From: Angiostrongylus vasorum
Lineage: Eukaryota; Nematoda; Chromadorea; Rhabditida; Metastrongylidae
Reading direction: 5' to 3'
NCBI GenBank assembly: GCA_018806985.1
Contig: JADANN010000398.1
Coordinates: forward strand, 124,001-188,000
DNA length: 64,000 nucleotides
Part shown: positions 1-12,596 of the stretch, one piece after another
Position numbering within the stretch: the stretch's first letter is position 1
How the letters are laid out: the number at the start of each line of letters is the position of its first letter
The notes under the pieces: model-generated
Database searches by the model: none
What the model saw: only the letters and a program-made list of their open reading frames with translations
Told to the model about the DNA's origin: nothing
Position numbers and translations under genes: made by a program

Positions 1-454
1 TTTAATAGGCGAGCGCTTTTCTCAACTTTTAACAGGAACTCTTTGACCACTAAGAAGTGTTTTCATGAGACAAAATAAAAAACTTTATGCGTCACTTATG
101 TTATTTTCCATAAGTTCTGAGTGGTCAGAACACTTCGATTGATTACTTTAGAAGTCAAACATCTATCTCTAAGCGAAATGACATAACAAAGCTAAATATA
201 AGATTGTTACTGGAAGTGCAGCTCATCCATAAACTCTAAATGTCGCTTTAACAATGATGATGAGCAACAGAAGGAATGGAAAATAGCACAAGTAGCATAG
301 TACTAAGGTCCATACCTACTGTAACAAGTAACTGTGAGCATTTAACCTCATGAATACTACAGTATTCTACCGAAAATTTATATATGAAGTATAAGATTCA
401 AGTGTTCGCCTTAGCAACTTACACTTGAATCTAACCAATATCGGGATTCACTAC

Positions 455-655
455 TGCCCTGGTATCAAACTAGTCGCATGATGGCAAATCTCTCTTTGAT
501 CCACAAGGGTGACGACTTGGTGAAGACTTAGGCCAGGCTAACCTCGGGACTCCAGTGAAACACCATGACTAAACCAGCAAATCTCCGAAAAGTAGAGTTT
601 ATGCTGGAGCCCGCACAACCAGTGAGGACGGGCCGTCCAAGTATCCAAGTAAGTA
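455..655 (-). repeat. Family C repeat, partial
   Basis: Partial minus-strand copy; TGGTATCAAACTAGTCGCATGATGGCAAATC matches the centre of the element. The rest of 1-764 shows nothing recognisable. Confidence 0.5.
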
Positions 656-764
656 GGATTCAAGTGAATTTGCCGTCATCGTAGAAACCGTCCCTTGTTA
701 TAAGATTTTTGCATTCATCAAGATTTAACATGTCTGAACGAGATGTTAACAAAAGGTAAGAAAG

Positions 765-1021
765 GATAAGGCTCTCGGCGTTGATTAATCCATAAGGGAC
801 GCACCATGCACTCGACTTCATTAATTATCGTTGATGCACACCTGACCTATACACGGACTCACGATGGCCTGTACATCGAGCCAATGCTGCTATCCTCCCA
901 GACAAGTATGGTACCAATTTGCCGACTGAGGAGCGATGGAAGGCTTTTTGGGCCTGGTGCACGGGGACCGATCCTATGTGTGTTGCAGGGCGCCTTCAAC
1001 CACTACGCCACACGCACCGCT
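765..1021 (-). repeat. SINE family 1 copy (tRNA-derived)
   Basis: Copy of the commonest short repeat here. Read on the minus strand it starts with a GGYGCGTGTGGCGCAGTGG-like head, which contains a pol III A box, and ends in a gagagctttatcctttta-like tail. Confidence 0.7.
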
Positions 1022-1272
1022 ATGAATTAAGATAAGGGCACTTAGAATCAACTAGTCCCCGTAGTTGAGGTAGAATTCTTGTTACTCTGCTACGATAAAT
1101 TTGCCATTTTCTAAAAGCCATTTGGCCCATTTCTTCCTAAACTCTCAACTTCACATGCGAAGAATTTTACAATGTAGACCTGAATTTATGAGGAAACAGG
1201 ACACTAGCTTGAAACCGGTATTTAGAAAACGAGACTTAGTGACAGATCTCCTTATTCGCGAACTTGTTATAG

Positions 1273-2162
1273 GACGAAATTCGCGACGCGTTCATGTACA
1301 TGTTGACATCGGCACATCCATGGTTTGGCGGTGTCTTTGCGATACTTCTGCTCTCCGGAATTCTCATTCAGTTTGTCACGTTCCTCTGCCTTGAGCACAA
1401 CGGCGCTCTGAGGACTCAGATCCTCTCCAACATTCGGGCTGCTGTTCAGGTATAACCATTTAGTGATGACTGTCTCTATTTCGGTTTACATCTATGTTTT
1501 TTCTCTTCCTCTGCCACAACGTTAGCAGAACAGCAATGCATTCGACGCCATTAAGAACCGTAGATATAATGAGTGCACATCTGACTTATACAATGGCTTT
1601 GGTATTATCCTCTCAGGCAAGCTTCGTGCCAATTTAGTCACTCCAAAAAGATGGATGACTTCGCTAGTACGTGGCGAAGAAGAATTACGAAAAAACAAAA
1701 CATCAGAATGTACAGAATTGGTCGCCGTTCTTATCCATGTCTTCTTATGGAGCGTTAAGCCACTTAGTAACCACTTTTACCAAACACTGTGTTGTTAGAG
1801 ATAAATCGCAGAGCCAGATTAAGTGTGCAGGGGTAGTCCACGCCACCTTAACTGGGTGCCGATGCTTTTGTTTTACTCTTACAAGTCAATACCTGTTTTA
1901 AAGAAGCACTCCGTATTCACCTTACGTGGATAAAGTCATTACTGGGAATAGTTCCCTAATTTTAGACTATACTGCAGGAACCACTAACATATTTCAGATC
2001 TTCATCGCTTACTTCCCCTCACTCTACCTGTTCTACGACGTTTCGCCAAGCTTCCTCAACTATATCAGCCTGATATGCACCATAGGAGCTGCGTACTATC
2101 TTTACAAGCAACGATCTTCTGACTGTATGCCGCAGAAGAGTCCTTTGACAAACAGAGTCTGA
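1273..2162 (+). CDS. C-terminal part of an unidentified multi-pass membrane protein
   Basis: Two exons, 1273-1449 and 1998-2162, join in phase 0 and give 113 residues ending at TGA (2160-2162). The first exon follows a ttatag acceptor and ends at CAG|gtataa. The second follows an atatttcag acceptor. The product has one hydrophobic segment in exon 1 (around GGVFAILLLSGILIQFVTFL) and two in exon 2 (IFIAYFPSLYLFY and NYISLICTIGAAYYLY), then a short polar tail, so it looks like the last membrane spans of a larger membrane protein. An AATAAA at 2208-2213, 46 nt after the stop, fits a poly(A) signal. Upstream exons would lie left of the window or among the repeats at 1-1272. ATG codons at 1294 and 1300 could also start a short protein. 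I do not recognise the family. Confidence 0.55.
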
Positions 2163-2207
2163 CCATTATTCAGAATGTTGTATATCAAAGATGTTTTACA
2201 ATTCATT

Positions 2208-2213
2208 AATAAA
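2208..2213 (+). promoter_or_regulatory. Poly(A) signal of the membrane-protein gene
   Basis: AATAAA lies 46 nt downstream of the stop codon at 2162 on the same strand, a normal distance for a nematode cleavage signal. Confidence 0.5.
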
Positions 2214-2745
2214 ATAATGAACTTCTTGCGTCAACCAGCGATTGCCTTTTTCGCATTTAAATTTTTCAGCTAAAGAAGTGCTACGATGAAAACGGGTAGT
2301 GAAATCTATGTTCTTAAAGGGTTAAACTTCTGAAGATTAAAGTAAACTAAAGTTTTGAAAGTCACTCATAATGTTCAGTACGCTGCTGAAGTTCAGAAGA
2401 TTTCTTGTGGGTTCATATAAATTGCCCTCCGTCGTCTGTTTAGGACCAGACACCACTGAAATGTTCCGTCTATGCTACTGTACTGCGGATAGTTCGGCAG
2501 AATATTTCCTGAGAACAAACCTGTCATTCTTGTCGTCTGCGACGCGAGAAGGTCTCCTTGCTTCCACTGACGAGAGCAGACGAGACGATGACAAATGATT
2601 GAACACCGGTGACAGTAGAATGAATCGAACTGACTGGTAATTCTTGTATAGTGTCTGAATAGAACGATATTACGATAACGTGCTCGTTGTGTGGAGTTTA
2701 AAGACGATCTTCTTCATGTTTCTGTTCTCCTAATGTTTTACACAG

Positions 2746-4411
2746 GATCGAACCACTTCGATAGATCCCTTTCCGTGGAATGAACAAAAAGCCACAAAAA
2801 TTTACCAAAATAAATCTCCAAACCAGCGTAGAGGGGAAATTGTTCGGAGTAGTCGATGCCTTTGGAGGGAATACCGTCATCGACAACGTCAACAACAGTG
2901 CGAACTGTTAATTCAACACCTTCACATTAGTGCCGAAAAAGTGAGTTCGAAAATCATCGCGAGGCATTTGTCTCCAATCGACCTGCGCCAACGTCATGTT
3001 GTACGAACCACAGGCAATCAGCAACTCATATCAGATTTTAAGAAAGGCAATAGCAGTAATCTTAAAAAGAGAACTGCAGCAGTTACGCCTGAAGCTATAG
3101 AGTCAACAAAAGCAATTGCAATCCCAACCGATGCTTCACGAAGCAGATTAAAAAAAGGGTAAGGCTCTCGACGTTGATCAATCTCTGAGGGATGTGCCAT
3201 GAATTCGGCTTCATTAAGTACCGTTGGAGGTGATTGAATGCATATCTGGCCTTTACAGTGACTTGCGGTGGCCTACCGATATATCGAGCTAGTGCTGCTA
3301 TCCTCCCAGACAAGTCTGGTATCAACTTGCCGACTTCCGAGAGATGGAAGGCTTGGTGGGTCATGGGCGCTCGTATCGATTCCACGTGTGTGTCGCAGTG
3401 GCGCCTCCAATCCCTGCGCCACACACTCCCCCTCACGAAGCAGATTTGGAAAAAATTATCCACGACTCTAAATTTTGATCTCTTCAAAAGCCAAGTCCTC
3501 TTCCTCTATCCGTTCTGGGTGTATGGTTGTACGGTCTAAGTAGAACTTCCTTCCGAATTCCAACAGCAGTTTGGGCCACCTCTTCACGACGTTACTTCTT
3601 AGGGATGCATAGTTCTTAATCAGTGGCAGGAGTACGTTATGGCAAGAAAATGAGGACGCACACGACATCGACTGCTATCGTCTAATCATTTTGTAAATTG
3701 AGTTTTGTGATGAAGACGAAAACGTCGAAACGATAGCCAAACAGAACTAATTTATCAACCTCGTGTAAGCTCAAGAATTCATACGCATGTCGATTATCGA
3801 TTACTACTGAGCTTAAATGACGGTCGGCTTCAAAATTCTTGTTGCGAATAATCGACGATAATCATTAGTATCCTAACATGAGGTTCTTCCAGAACTCTTA
3901 TTCGTCTATCGTTCCGGCGTCTCCATCTTCTTAAGAGTCGGAGCGGTCCGACTCGATTGTCCACAGCCGTTCGTGTTTCCAATGTGTGGGTCTTCTTGTT
4001 GCGTGAAGTCAAATTGAGTAGAGTACCGCTCGATTGTGCTCTTTTATAGAGGATTAATGTGTAATTGTCTACTGATAATAATTTCGTTTTTTTTATACAG
4101 TCCATCAAGCAGCTCTCGGTGATATATCGGCTGCTAAACAACAAAATGATGCTTTTGAAAACCGAGCTTCATTCAATCTCGAAGTGAATAATCAGTGTTT
4201 CTTCTCAACGCCTGATCCGCTTGCTGTCTGCTTAGAAACTTTCCACGCAGATCGCCCTCTATCGGATTGTCCAAGGACATCCTTGCCAGTCCAAGAGCTA
4301 ACGCAAGAACAGCGCGCTCTTGCAGCCAGTCCTTGGAATTTTGAATACGTCCCTTTTTACTTCGAAGCTTTAAATATGCGCAAAACTAGCTGTCCACTGG
4401 ATGAGCTATGA
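2746..4411 (+). CDS. Unidentified gene, last two exons
   Basis: Exon 2746-2940 follows a ttttacacag acceptor and ends at a gtgagt donor. It encodes 65 residues rich in Arg and Gln (WREYRHRQRQQQCELLIQHL) that could form a helix. The last exon, 4101-4411, follows ttttatacag and encodes 102 residues without interruption (including CLETFHADRPLSD and WNFEYVPFYFEALN), ending in TGA with AATAAA ten bases later. The composition looks coding, and the Trp/Tyr/Phe-rich end could be a binding motif. The two exons do not share phase as written. One extra A in the AAAAA run at 2936-2940 would restore it, or a small exon is missing. The intron holds an RTE fragment and a SINE. Upstream exons and the start were not found. 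No family recognised. Confidence 0.5.
2960..3150 (+). mobile_element. RTE LINE fragment
   Basis: Frame 2941-3162 reads RQRHVVRTTGNQQLISDFKK and LKKRTAAVTPEAIESTKAI, the same linker region as at 28.4 and 59.8 kb. It begins immediately after a splice donor. Confidence 0.55.
3153..3432 (-). repeat. SINE family 1 copy
   Basis: Same 270-bp element, lying directly beside an RTE fragment in the intron of the unidentified + strand gene. Its recognisable core is the stretch CCAACTTGCCGAC..GATGGAAGGCTTGGTGGG seen on the + strand. Confidence 0.7.
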
Positions 4412-4420
4412 ATTTTCATC

Positions 4421-4426
4421 AATAAA
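4421..4426 (+). promoter_or_regulatory. Poly(A) signal of the 2.7-4.4 kb gene
   Basis: AATAAA begins 10 nt after the TGA at 4409-4411. The next gene converges from the other strand and ends at 4599, so the two 3' ends face each other about 190 bp apart. Confidence 0.5.
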
Positions 4427-4598
4427 CGCCATAAATCTCACATTTGATCTGCCACGACGTTTTACAAGCCTTTACAACCAAAGTAGGAATTCGATAACTC
4501 ATTGCTTGTTGAGCGCAGAGAAAAAATTAGTATGCAGCAGATAAAAAGACCTGGAAAATGTACCCAGTAACGATCATGAAAAAGTAGACTCCTTGTAC

Positions 4599-6189
4599 TC
4601 ATGTCGACGGCAGTTGACAACTGCTCTTTTCCATGACATTTTCGATACTTGCATCGCTCCTTTCCATCTCGGCTTCGGCTCCTGGCGTAGCCCTCTTTTT
4701 ACTGGTAGACAAATCACAGGACTTCCTATTGCCACCAGAATCGCTGTTGTTCTTGAAAAAACCGAGCCACAATGCAACAAATCTCTCCCATTCCACAAAT
4801 ATTAGCAAATGCCTACGGTGAAGAATCTAGAACGTTGGACACCGCTACCCTGGGCTTTCAACGAAAGCACTCTCAACATTCAACAAATTTTTATGAAGTC
4901 AAGAGTTCACTTTGCAGTCAGCCACTGGTGAACTACAACACCTCAGTAGGTGACGGTGGCATGATAGCAAAACGAATGAAAACAGTTCTCGAATCCCCAC
5001 TGTGAAGACAAGTTGCCTACGTATTTTAGCACGTTTGCTGTGCTTTTCATATATATCGCCTATCACCTCTAATCACTAGCAACCACCTCACATGATTTCG
5101 GATCTCTCAGCGGAGTTGCCCAGCTCGGGTCTCTCAATGCGCTCATTCTCTACCGTTTCCCTCGACTGCAAGATCATCCAGCTAGTACTCTAGCTCGTTA
5201 GTTACTACTTGTTACTGATTTCCCCGTTTTCATTTTTACCTTCCATCTAATTTCCTATCGTGAACATGAACAAACAGTACAAATAAAGCTTTATTGCTAT
5301 TCGTGTTAGTACAGTGTTAGTATACTCGGACAGTTCCTGGTGTTTCAGGCTTTCTTTACAAATTGACCCAGAGCGTTGCGAGGTCGAAACACGCGTCTTC
5401 TGCGACCAACCCTGGAATGTAGATTGTTAATATTTATGCAATAAACGCATATTTACAAAAGAAAAAACAAGAGTAGTTTGTTGACGCTACGCGCTGAGCA
5501 AATACGTATTCACAGGAAAACGAGTATTTCGGAAAGCAGTAAAACGAAGACACCCTAATGTAGCCCCAGCGTATTCCAATGGGTACCTGCCGACTCTACG
5601 AGACCGACGTGAACGTGGTCTTCTCCTTCGACTCGAGCTGCTCCTCGAAAGTCTACGTGATCGACGTGATCGTCGGCTACCCGATCGACGTCTTCGGTAC
5701 TTGCTTAAACGTCGGGAACCCCTTCGACTACGTCGAGCTGAAACGAAAAGCCTTTGTTAAACTACATTCAACGATGGACACCTTCGAAGAGATACTGCCG
5801 ACCAAACGAATTAGGCGCGGCAACGAGATCTCTCTCGTCACAGAAAATCGAAAGAAGCGAGAGAATCGCGTTTCGGAGCGCTTTGGTAGCATCCAGCATG
5901 AGTGGATTTTGCTCCACTGCGATGTCACAGAGGCTGACTCAACAGTGCAAGTCCGTGCCTCGCCTGCTGCTATAAATCAGCCAAAGAAAACCATTGCACT
6001 CGCGACATGTCGTCAGTCTACACCGTAGACTACTATCGTAATGGATCGCTCAGCGAAAGACTCACATGATCGCGAACGACGGCTACGTGATCTTCGTGAA
6101 CGCCGAGCATAGGATCGCGAAAAGCTGCGACGGCTTCGACTCCTTCGGCTTCTGCTCCGGCTCCGACTCCGACTTCTTGAGCGTGGCAT
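4599..6189 (-). CDS. Small Arg/Ser-rich basic protein, protamine-like or SR-like
   Basis: Three exons, 6189-6066, 5737-5587 and 4743-4599, join with matching phase (1, then 2) through GT-AG introns and give 139 residues. The start ATG (6189-6187) opens MPRSRSRSRSRSR. The first two exons encode about 90 residues that are mostly Arg and Ser with almost no acidic residues. The third encodes an unrelated polar tail (KKRATPGAEAEMERSD) ending at TGA. There is no room for an RRM in the model, so a classical SR splicing factor is unlikely unless an upstream exon is missing. A TATA box lies 37-45 nt before the ATG. A small, TATA-driven, Arg/Ser-rich protein resembles nematode sperm chromatin (protamine-like) proteins. 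That role is inferred from composition only; an RS-domain splicing protein is the alternative. Confidence 0.6.
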
Positions 6190-6225
6190 GTTAGTAACAA
6201 TTGAACTATGCCTATACCACGCTCT

Positions 6226-6234
6226 CCTTTTATA
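6226..6234 (-). promoter_or_regulatory. TATA box of the Arg/Ser-rich gene
   Basis: The minus strand reads GTATAAAAGG here, a near-perfect TATA element, with the ATG 37 nt downstream. A start site about 30 nt from the box would leave a very short 5' leader. This supports the ATG at 6189 as the true start. Confidence 0.5.
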
Positions 6235-6516
6235 CCTTCTGAAACCCTTATCAGCATATCAGACGAATCAAAACAAACTTATCTCTTATGTAGCAAAACA
6301 AATAAGCTCTCTTCCAGGTTTTCACAAAAATATGACGACCACGATAACGATAACGTCCATTTCGAACTTATAGTTTGGTTTTGCGGTCTGGTGTGTTTCT
6401 TACACAGTTGTAATTTGTTCGTTTTCAGAAACGGTCCTTGTCAACTAGGTAAGTCACAAAATTTTAATGAGAAAGTGAAGAGAAATTAGTGAGAAACCTA
6501 CGAAGGGTATGGTAAA

Positions 6517-6771
6517 ATAAAAGGAGAAAACTCTTGCCGTTCATCAATCCCTGAGGTATACGCCATGCATTCGACTTTATTAAGCATCGTTTGGAAATGA
6601 ATGAATACATATCTAGCCTTTATAACGACTTGCGGTGGCCTGCCGATGTGTCGAGCCAGTGCTGCTATCCACCCGGACAAGTCTGATACCAATTTTTCCA
6701 CGCCATGGGCGCGGGTGCCGATCCCACGTGTGTGTTGTAGGGCGCCTGCCACCACTGCGCCACACGCGCCC
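6517..6771 (-). repeat. SINE family 1 copy
   Basis: Copy just upstream of the Arg/Ser-rich gene, missing about 25 bp of the core between CAATTTTTCCACG and CCATGGGCGCGGG. Confidence 0.7.
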
Positions 6772-7184
6772 TGTATGGGACGATAGCGGATGAAAATCCA
6801 CAAATTAGACTCGTCGAAATAATATGTATTTCCAGCATACCACAAGTGTACTCCGATACTTAAGTAAATGTCGTATATTAACACGTAGTAGGATATTCTG
6901 GAATATATTGGCATCTTTTTTTTTATTCGTATAGTGTACTTCGCTAGCTTCGACTCTAATGCAACTTCGAGCTAAGCATCGCAAGAATGATTACGGCTCC
7001 GGCAATCGACTTGAATCATTGTGACTCTATAAAAAAGGCGTAGGTATGGAATGTTAGCCACCATAGAGTTCCTTTTGCAACCAACTTCGTATAACCTCAT
7101 GAATAGAATGAAATATAGTTCTTATCAGTATTTGGCCTGTTACATCGTTCTCGAGCGGTCGGTCTACCAACCGCAGGATTCGCT

Positions 7185-7460
7185 ATCGACTTGAAAAAAT
7201 CTAAGCTAAGTCGCAACACAGTGGTGACGACCTCCGAGTGCCCAAACCTGCCCATTTCCGATTTACAGGGAAAGTCATTACGTTCACTGGACATTCAACA
7301 TGGCAACGAGAAAAGATAGCAAAGCTCCAAGTTGCAATCAAAGCCACGTACGAGCTTGACCCTCCCTCTCTGTGGATGAAGACTGCAAGATAACGAGATG
7401 AAAAGAAGTGCTGGAACCCGCACTACATGTGTAAACGGGTCATTTAGGTATCCAAACCAG
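7185..7460 (-). repeat. Family C repeat, diverged
   Basis: Contains GTGGTGACGACCTCCGAGTG and AGTGCTGGAACCCGCACTAC blocks of the family. It sits between unc-26 and the Arg/Ser-rich gene; the rest of 6772-7896 shows nothing I recognise. Confidence 0.4.
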
Positions 7461-7896
7461 TTTGTTCTTATCAATCACTTTCATTCGTGTTTTATTCGAT
7501 TGTCGGTTGTAAGCGATCAAATCCAGATGATTAGCTCTATTCTAATAAAGCTTCTAAATTGAAAATGTATTGGTCACAGCTTTAAAACGGAATTCAGCTT
7601 CATTTTCGCATTTCACATCTACGTAGGTACGGCACATGTCAAAACACTGCATGGTTCCTTAAAAGAACAATGAGAAGCCTAATACGTCTACAGCTATATA
7701 CACAATGGCACCGTAACAGCAAGAGGGTCGTTAAGTACGTCGGTTCCTACTTGGATAAAGTGCACAGCATCTTAGAGTAAATGCCATTTTCGATGTATTA
7801 AAACAGTTAAAAGGAAAAACGAAATGATCTTAAAATGAAATACAACCAACCCTAAAGTAATAAAACTGACTCCACCTATGTAGTTCATTATACATG

Positions 7897-10800
7897 TTAA
7901 GCCTCTCTCACGCTAAATTCCTTTGGTCTTGGTGGAATGACTGGCATTGGTGGACGGCTCGGAAGAACTGGTGGATCGGGCGCTTGTCGTACGGGTTTTA
8001 TTTGTTCAGCCCATGGTGATTGAAGTGGGGATACCATGCACCTATGCAAAAATACTGCATTAGTTTTTTGCTTTCTGTTCTTTTTGGCTGGTTAGACACC
8101 TATAGCCAAGTTCTCAAAAGTTTTCTTGCTTTCTTGAATAACGTCACTAGTGTTTTGGATACCGTTCACTGATTTGTTAACATGAAGACGGCAAATAATT
8201 AACTATAGCCAACGTAATACGCCAGTATCGCCTTCTTAGAAACCGTACTACTTTCAGCCCAGTGTCCAGTTGTAGTTGAAGTTCACGCCGGTTTCATGGA
8301 TATCGGAATCCCACTCAGACGAATTTAAGTGGTCCCATCAGCGCTCTGTGCCCACTAAGGTGTACCAATGATCACTGATTGGTTCCACATCAGCTCCTGT
8401 CTCTTCATTTTACAGCAGGTTCGTTGAAGTGTTTCAAGAATCGAACGGTCGGAAGTCAAATATGCGCACGATTCAAAAATTACGGTTCATTAAAACTTCT
8501 GCTTTTTCTTATCTTTCACTAAAATCTATCAAAATCCTACTAATGTCTGTCCTACACCTTCTTCAGAGGTATAGGAAGCGAAGCAAAGGAAAGAATTAAG
8601 TCCACACAGGATCCCTTGGTGAAATCTCAAACTATGGTTTGCCAGACCCTCCATCGTACCGGTGTGCGTCATTTGTGAACAGATTCTCACGTGAGGGTTG
8701 AAATATCACATCCCATACAATACACTGGATGCCCACTGTTTTAAATCACATAGCAAAGTACTAACACAATCAACAGGCATATTTACAGATGAAACTTGGC
8801 GATGCGTCGCCATTGGACTGATCAACATTCTAAACCCAATACCACCTTGCTTCTAATTCATGAGCTGTTTCTTAAAACGTTCGACCGTTTCGCATATCGA
8901 TACCTCGAGGCGAATTCGGCGACGGCACCATCCAGATTTGTTTTCTCCGAGTCTGTCGCATCATCGTCATTATCTGAAATTAAATCTGCCATAATATATT
9001 AAATCGCTAAAAAAGTAAAGAATAAGAGCCATTCGGATATACCGACTGAACAAAAGCCTTCTTCAACTCAATTACAAGAAAACTTCTTCCGAAAAGAATG
9101 GTGTTATGTCGAATACATCCTCTATGCTTACTGCATTCGCACTAAAGATCTTAAAGACACAATTCTCCGAATTATTCAAAAAATTTGAACTTTAGAACGA
9201 ATATCAGGTGAAAAAATCACTCAAAAAAAAATTATATTTAACATGGGGAGGGGAGTGACTGAGTGGACAACGCCCTACTAGAGATCCCATTCAATCAAAC
9301 GCGCAATCTCGTTAGTTCGACGCATCCCGGACTTCTAAAAACATCCCGTCCTTTCAGTATGGGGAAATAGGTCCAGCACTTGCCCGCGAAAAGCGCCCTG
9401 TGTCCATGAACTCCAGCAATCGCCTATGATGAAAACCTGGGAAACTCCTAGTACGGCTATCCTAAAATTCCAGCGAAAGTTGACTTAAGCCCCATTTAGC
9501 GATAGATAGAAGATAGAAATTCTCAAGAGCAACCTAACCACAACATGCAAAATACGAAGAGCTTTGCGGACGATGGATGCGAGGAAACCAATCGACTGAG
9601 AGAAGTGCTGAATTCCGAATAATATGTGAGGTTAGCCAAGTAAAATAAATTTTAAAGAACATAAACATGTTGCTCGGAATAAACATTTGGAATAGAACTG
9701 TACCTTTAGAAAAAAAGAACGTAATCGCTACAACAGATGTCGAAAAGCTACGCAACTATAGAAAGACCAACATCCTTTCAATTATGTTAAAAAATAGTTT
9801 TTCAAGGGTAAAATGAGAAGAAAAACAGCTTCAGAGAAACGATTACTTGTCAATGTGAAGAGAATTATTTGTCACGAATGAATGGAAATGCATAGAAAAT
9901 CGCCCGAAAGCGTTCAAATGCTTACTGTCCAACGGCTACGTTCTACAGAGTTTAGAGCTACAATGACAGAAAGGACCAGCAATCAGAATTAAGATAGAAT
10001 GGAACAGATGAATAGTTGGGAACAATTATGAAATATAAATCATACCACAGTTCCTTTGTTACGTCAAAAATATTCAGGTCAAAGTGAAAAAAGCGTACTT
10101 CACAGGAAAACACAGGAATGAATTTCTTGTGTAGAATTTGCGAAGTACTCTTTTAAGCTTTTAACCAAAATTTATTTTAATATGGAAAGAAAATTCTCGT
10201 TTGATGGTAAAAAGTGACAAACCGTCGAAATCGAACTCTTCTTCATTGGTGACGGTGATGTCGCACTCAAAAATGGACACAGATTCGCTTGAAGTCGGAG
10301 AAGAAGCGAACTTGGTCAATTTAGGTTGTAGATGCTCCGCCCAATCCGGAGATCGTAAACGCACGGAGACACGATGGTCATCTATGCGGATTCCATCCAT
10401 GCTCAACGCAGCAAGTGCCGCTTCCCCACTTTCAAGGATTATGTGCAGTTCACCGTCTACGAACCTAAACATGGTACTTCACATAGTATATGAAAATTTC
10501 AAACGCCTGCCAATAGTTCAGCACATTATTGTGGCTCAGGAATGTTCCTGGGTGTCGAACTGCGAGATAGAGCAAGGATTCGACAGTTTCAACCCAATTA
10601 AAGGTAAATCATTGTCGGGAATTACAGCTGTTTTGGAAGCCAACTAGTCTGAAGATGGCAAATTTCCTCCTTATCCATAGGGATTAACGATTGTTCTTAG
10701 TGACAATCTGATAGCTCCAGCTAGGTTGCCTCGTGACTCACTACAAGAAAAAGCTCAACCAACATTCGTGCCCTCTCACAGTGCTCTCAAGCCTGTGATT

Positions 10801-12596
10801 CCAGGTGGTGGATCTGATGAGTGACCGTCAAATCTCGAGTTGCTCAGTCACTTGCTCGAGTCACTGAAATTGAATCAAAACAACACGTCAGCCACAAGCT
10901 ATGCAGACGGTTTCCTGCTCTGCAGATAAACGTCAGTACAGTCTCCACAGACGTCGCCCTTTATGCTTTCCTTGAGGCTACGCGCTGAGATTCGCATCAA
11001 ATGTGATACATGACCACATACATGTGATCGCCACCTAAGCGGCAAAAAGCGAGACCGACATACATCGATTAAATAATGGGAAGCCATTCATGAAGAATAG
11101 ATTCCGTCACGAACTACATCGGCGGCCTGCACTCTGTCGTACATCTATTACCTATTAGTGTACCCATCTGTTACCTATGAGGTTATTTTATTTCAGATCC
11201 TATAACCACGCTCGGTGATTCTCCGTTTTCAACCAACGCATCATAAGAAGATCAAGATTTTATCAACTGACAGTCTACAACCGGTGGTGCTGATGAGCAC
11301 GAATTAAATGTGTTCCATTATCAGCTGAAGTGAGCAGTCCTCAATGATAAGTCCTTCAAATTTGTTGTCGAACACTCCAATGCTAGATCATAAAAGGTAA
11401 TACAGGATCGGCAAATCTGGAATAGCAGACCAAGGAAACCATCTTACTGAAATACGTCGAAAGACTTAAAACATGTACCGAATACGCCTCAGTCCCTCAA
11501 ATAACATGTTAGGACCGCATCTCCGTCAATATCATGGAATTGTTCAAGAAGAGAAGAAACAAAACGGTGATCCCAGTGCATCACTTCTAAAATCACCCAT
11601 AATAAATGCCACCTGCAGATCTTTCTAGGAGAACATACATCGGTATAGGTAGAAAACCTGCTGGAAGCAGTTCAAAAAAGGATGTGTATGAAGAACTGTC
11701 GTCGGGATCTATGGTAATATAGTGCTCCACTGTAAGCTACTCAACGAACAAGGGTTTACTACAAATTCACGGCATGATATGGAATTGATTAAGTGAAGGT
11801 TCTACACTGACATTTCTACTACAAACCCCCATAGAAAAACCCGAAATCACCGCTGGATAAAAAACCAGCGGAATTCTTCTCTCCGGAGCTCGAGCTCCAA
11901 TCATGAGCAGACGTGAAACAGGGCTCAACAACCAGACAAAATCACACTAGTCGCGCTCGAAGGCTCTACTATCTCTCGGCTCGTATTCTCGCATAAAGCG
12001 TGTCATTCCTGAGCAACTAGTTTCGAGATTGGTAACAGCGATAGAGAAAGGAAAGAATCAGCACATCCAATTTACTCATGTACACAATGGAAACGATGAC
12101 ATGCATACTGTTACTGAGTAGTTAAGCGTAATAGTTGAAGGCTGAAATTCGACGTCAGTCTATTTGATAACATTCTAAAAGTAGATGAAGATGTAGAGAG
12201 AGGCCTCCTCAAATATTCTACAATGCATCTAGGCGTAGAATGTCTAAAATTTGTTTGGTAATGAAATACTTTGTATAAAAGTGTCTCCAACACTATCTGC
12301 CAACTAACTACCTAACGTGATCCCAAGATGTAAGTAAGCTACCTAAGCTAAAAGATCGACAACGTGGAAAATTCAACTCATCGTCAATATAAATAGGTTT
12401 ATACTCCTACTATCCAAATTTCAACAATTAAGTTCGAAAAGTTTAAAAGTTGCACAAATGTGGCACCTACTTGCTGAGACATACTTGTGCCGGTATCTCC
12501 TTTAGTTTCGCGAAAATTTTTGGAAAAACTGCCACAGGGAAACCTTTGACTCCTTCCAAATTGCAAATAATAGTGCTGTCTAGTGGGCCAAGGCTT
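7897..12596 (-). CDS. unc-26: unc-26 part 3: RRM-like domain, acidic linker and proline-rich tail
   Basis: Exons 12596-12471 ([14 protein letters not shown]) and 10464-10223 ([20 protein letters not shown], then RSPDWAEHL) form the RNA-recognition-like fold that follows the 5-phosphatase in synaptojanins. Exon 8973-8904 is a short acidic linker ([11 protein letters not shown]). The last exon, 8041-7897, encodes a compact proline-rich end ([17 protein letters not shown]) and stops at TAA. PxxP stretches of this kind bind SH3 domains of endocytic partners such as endophilin and amphiphysin. The tail is much shorter than the vertebrate one. Confidence 0.88.

Noticed and set aside
1101..1394. 97-residue + strand frame
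   Set aside because: Out of frame with the membrane-protein exon at 1273-1449, which has splice sites and hydrophobic segments.
5579..6028. 149-residue open frame on the + strand
   Set aside because: It is the antisense of the Arg/Ser-coding exons; the repeated CGA/TCN codons keep the opposite strand open.
9233..9500. Possible fourth tRNA-like SINE (GTGACTGAGTGG head)
   Set aside because: An A-box-like start, but no B box at proper spacing and no second copy found here.
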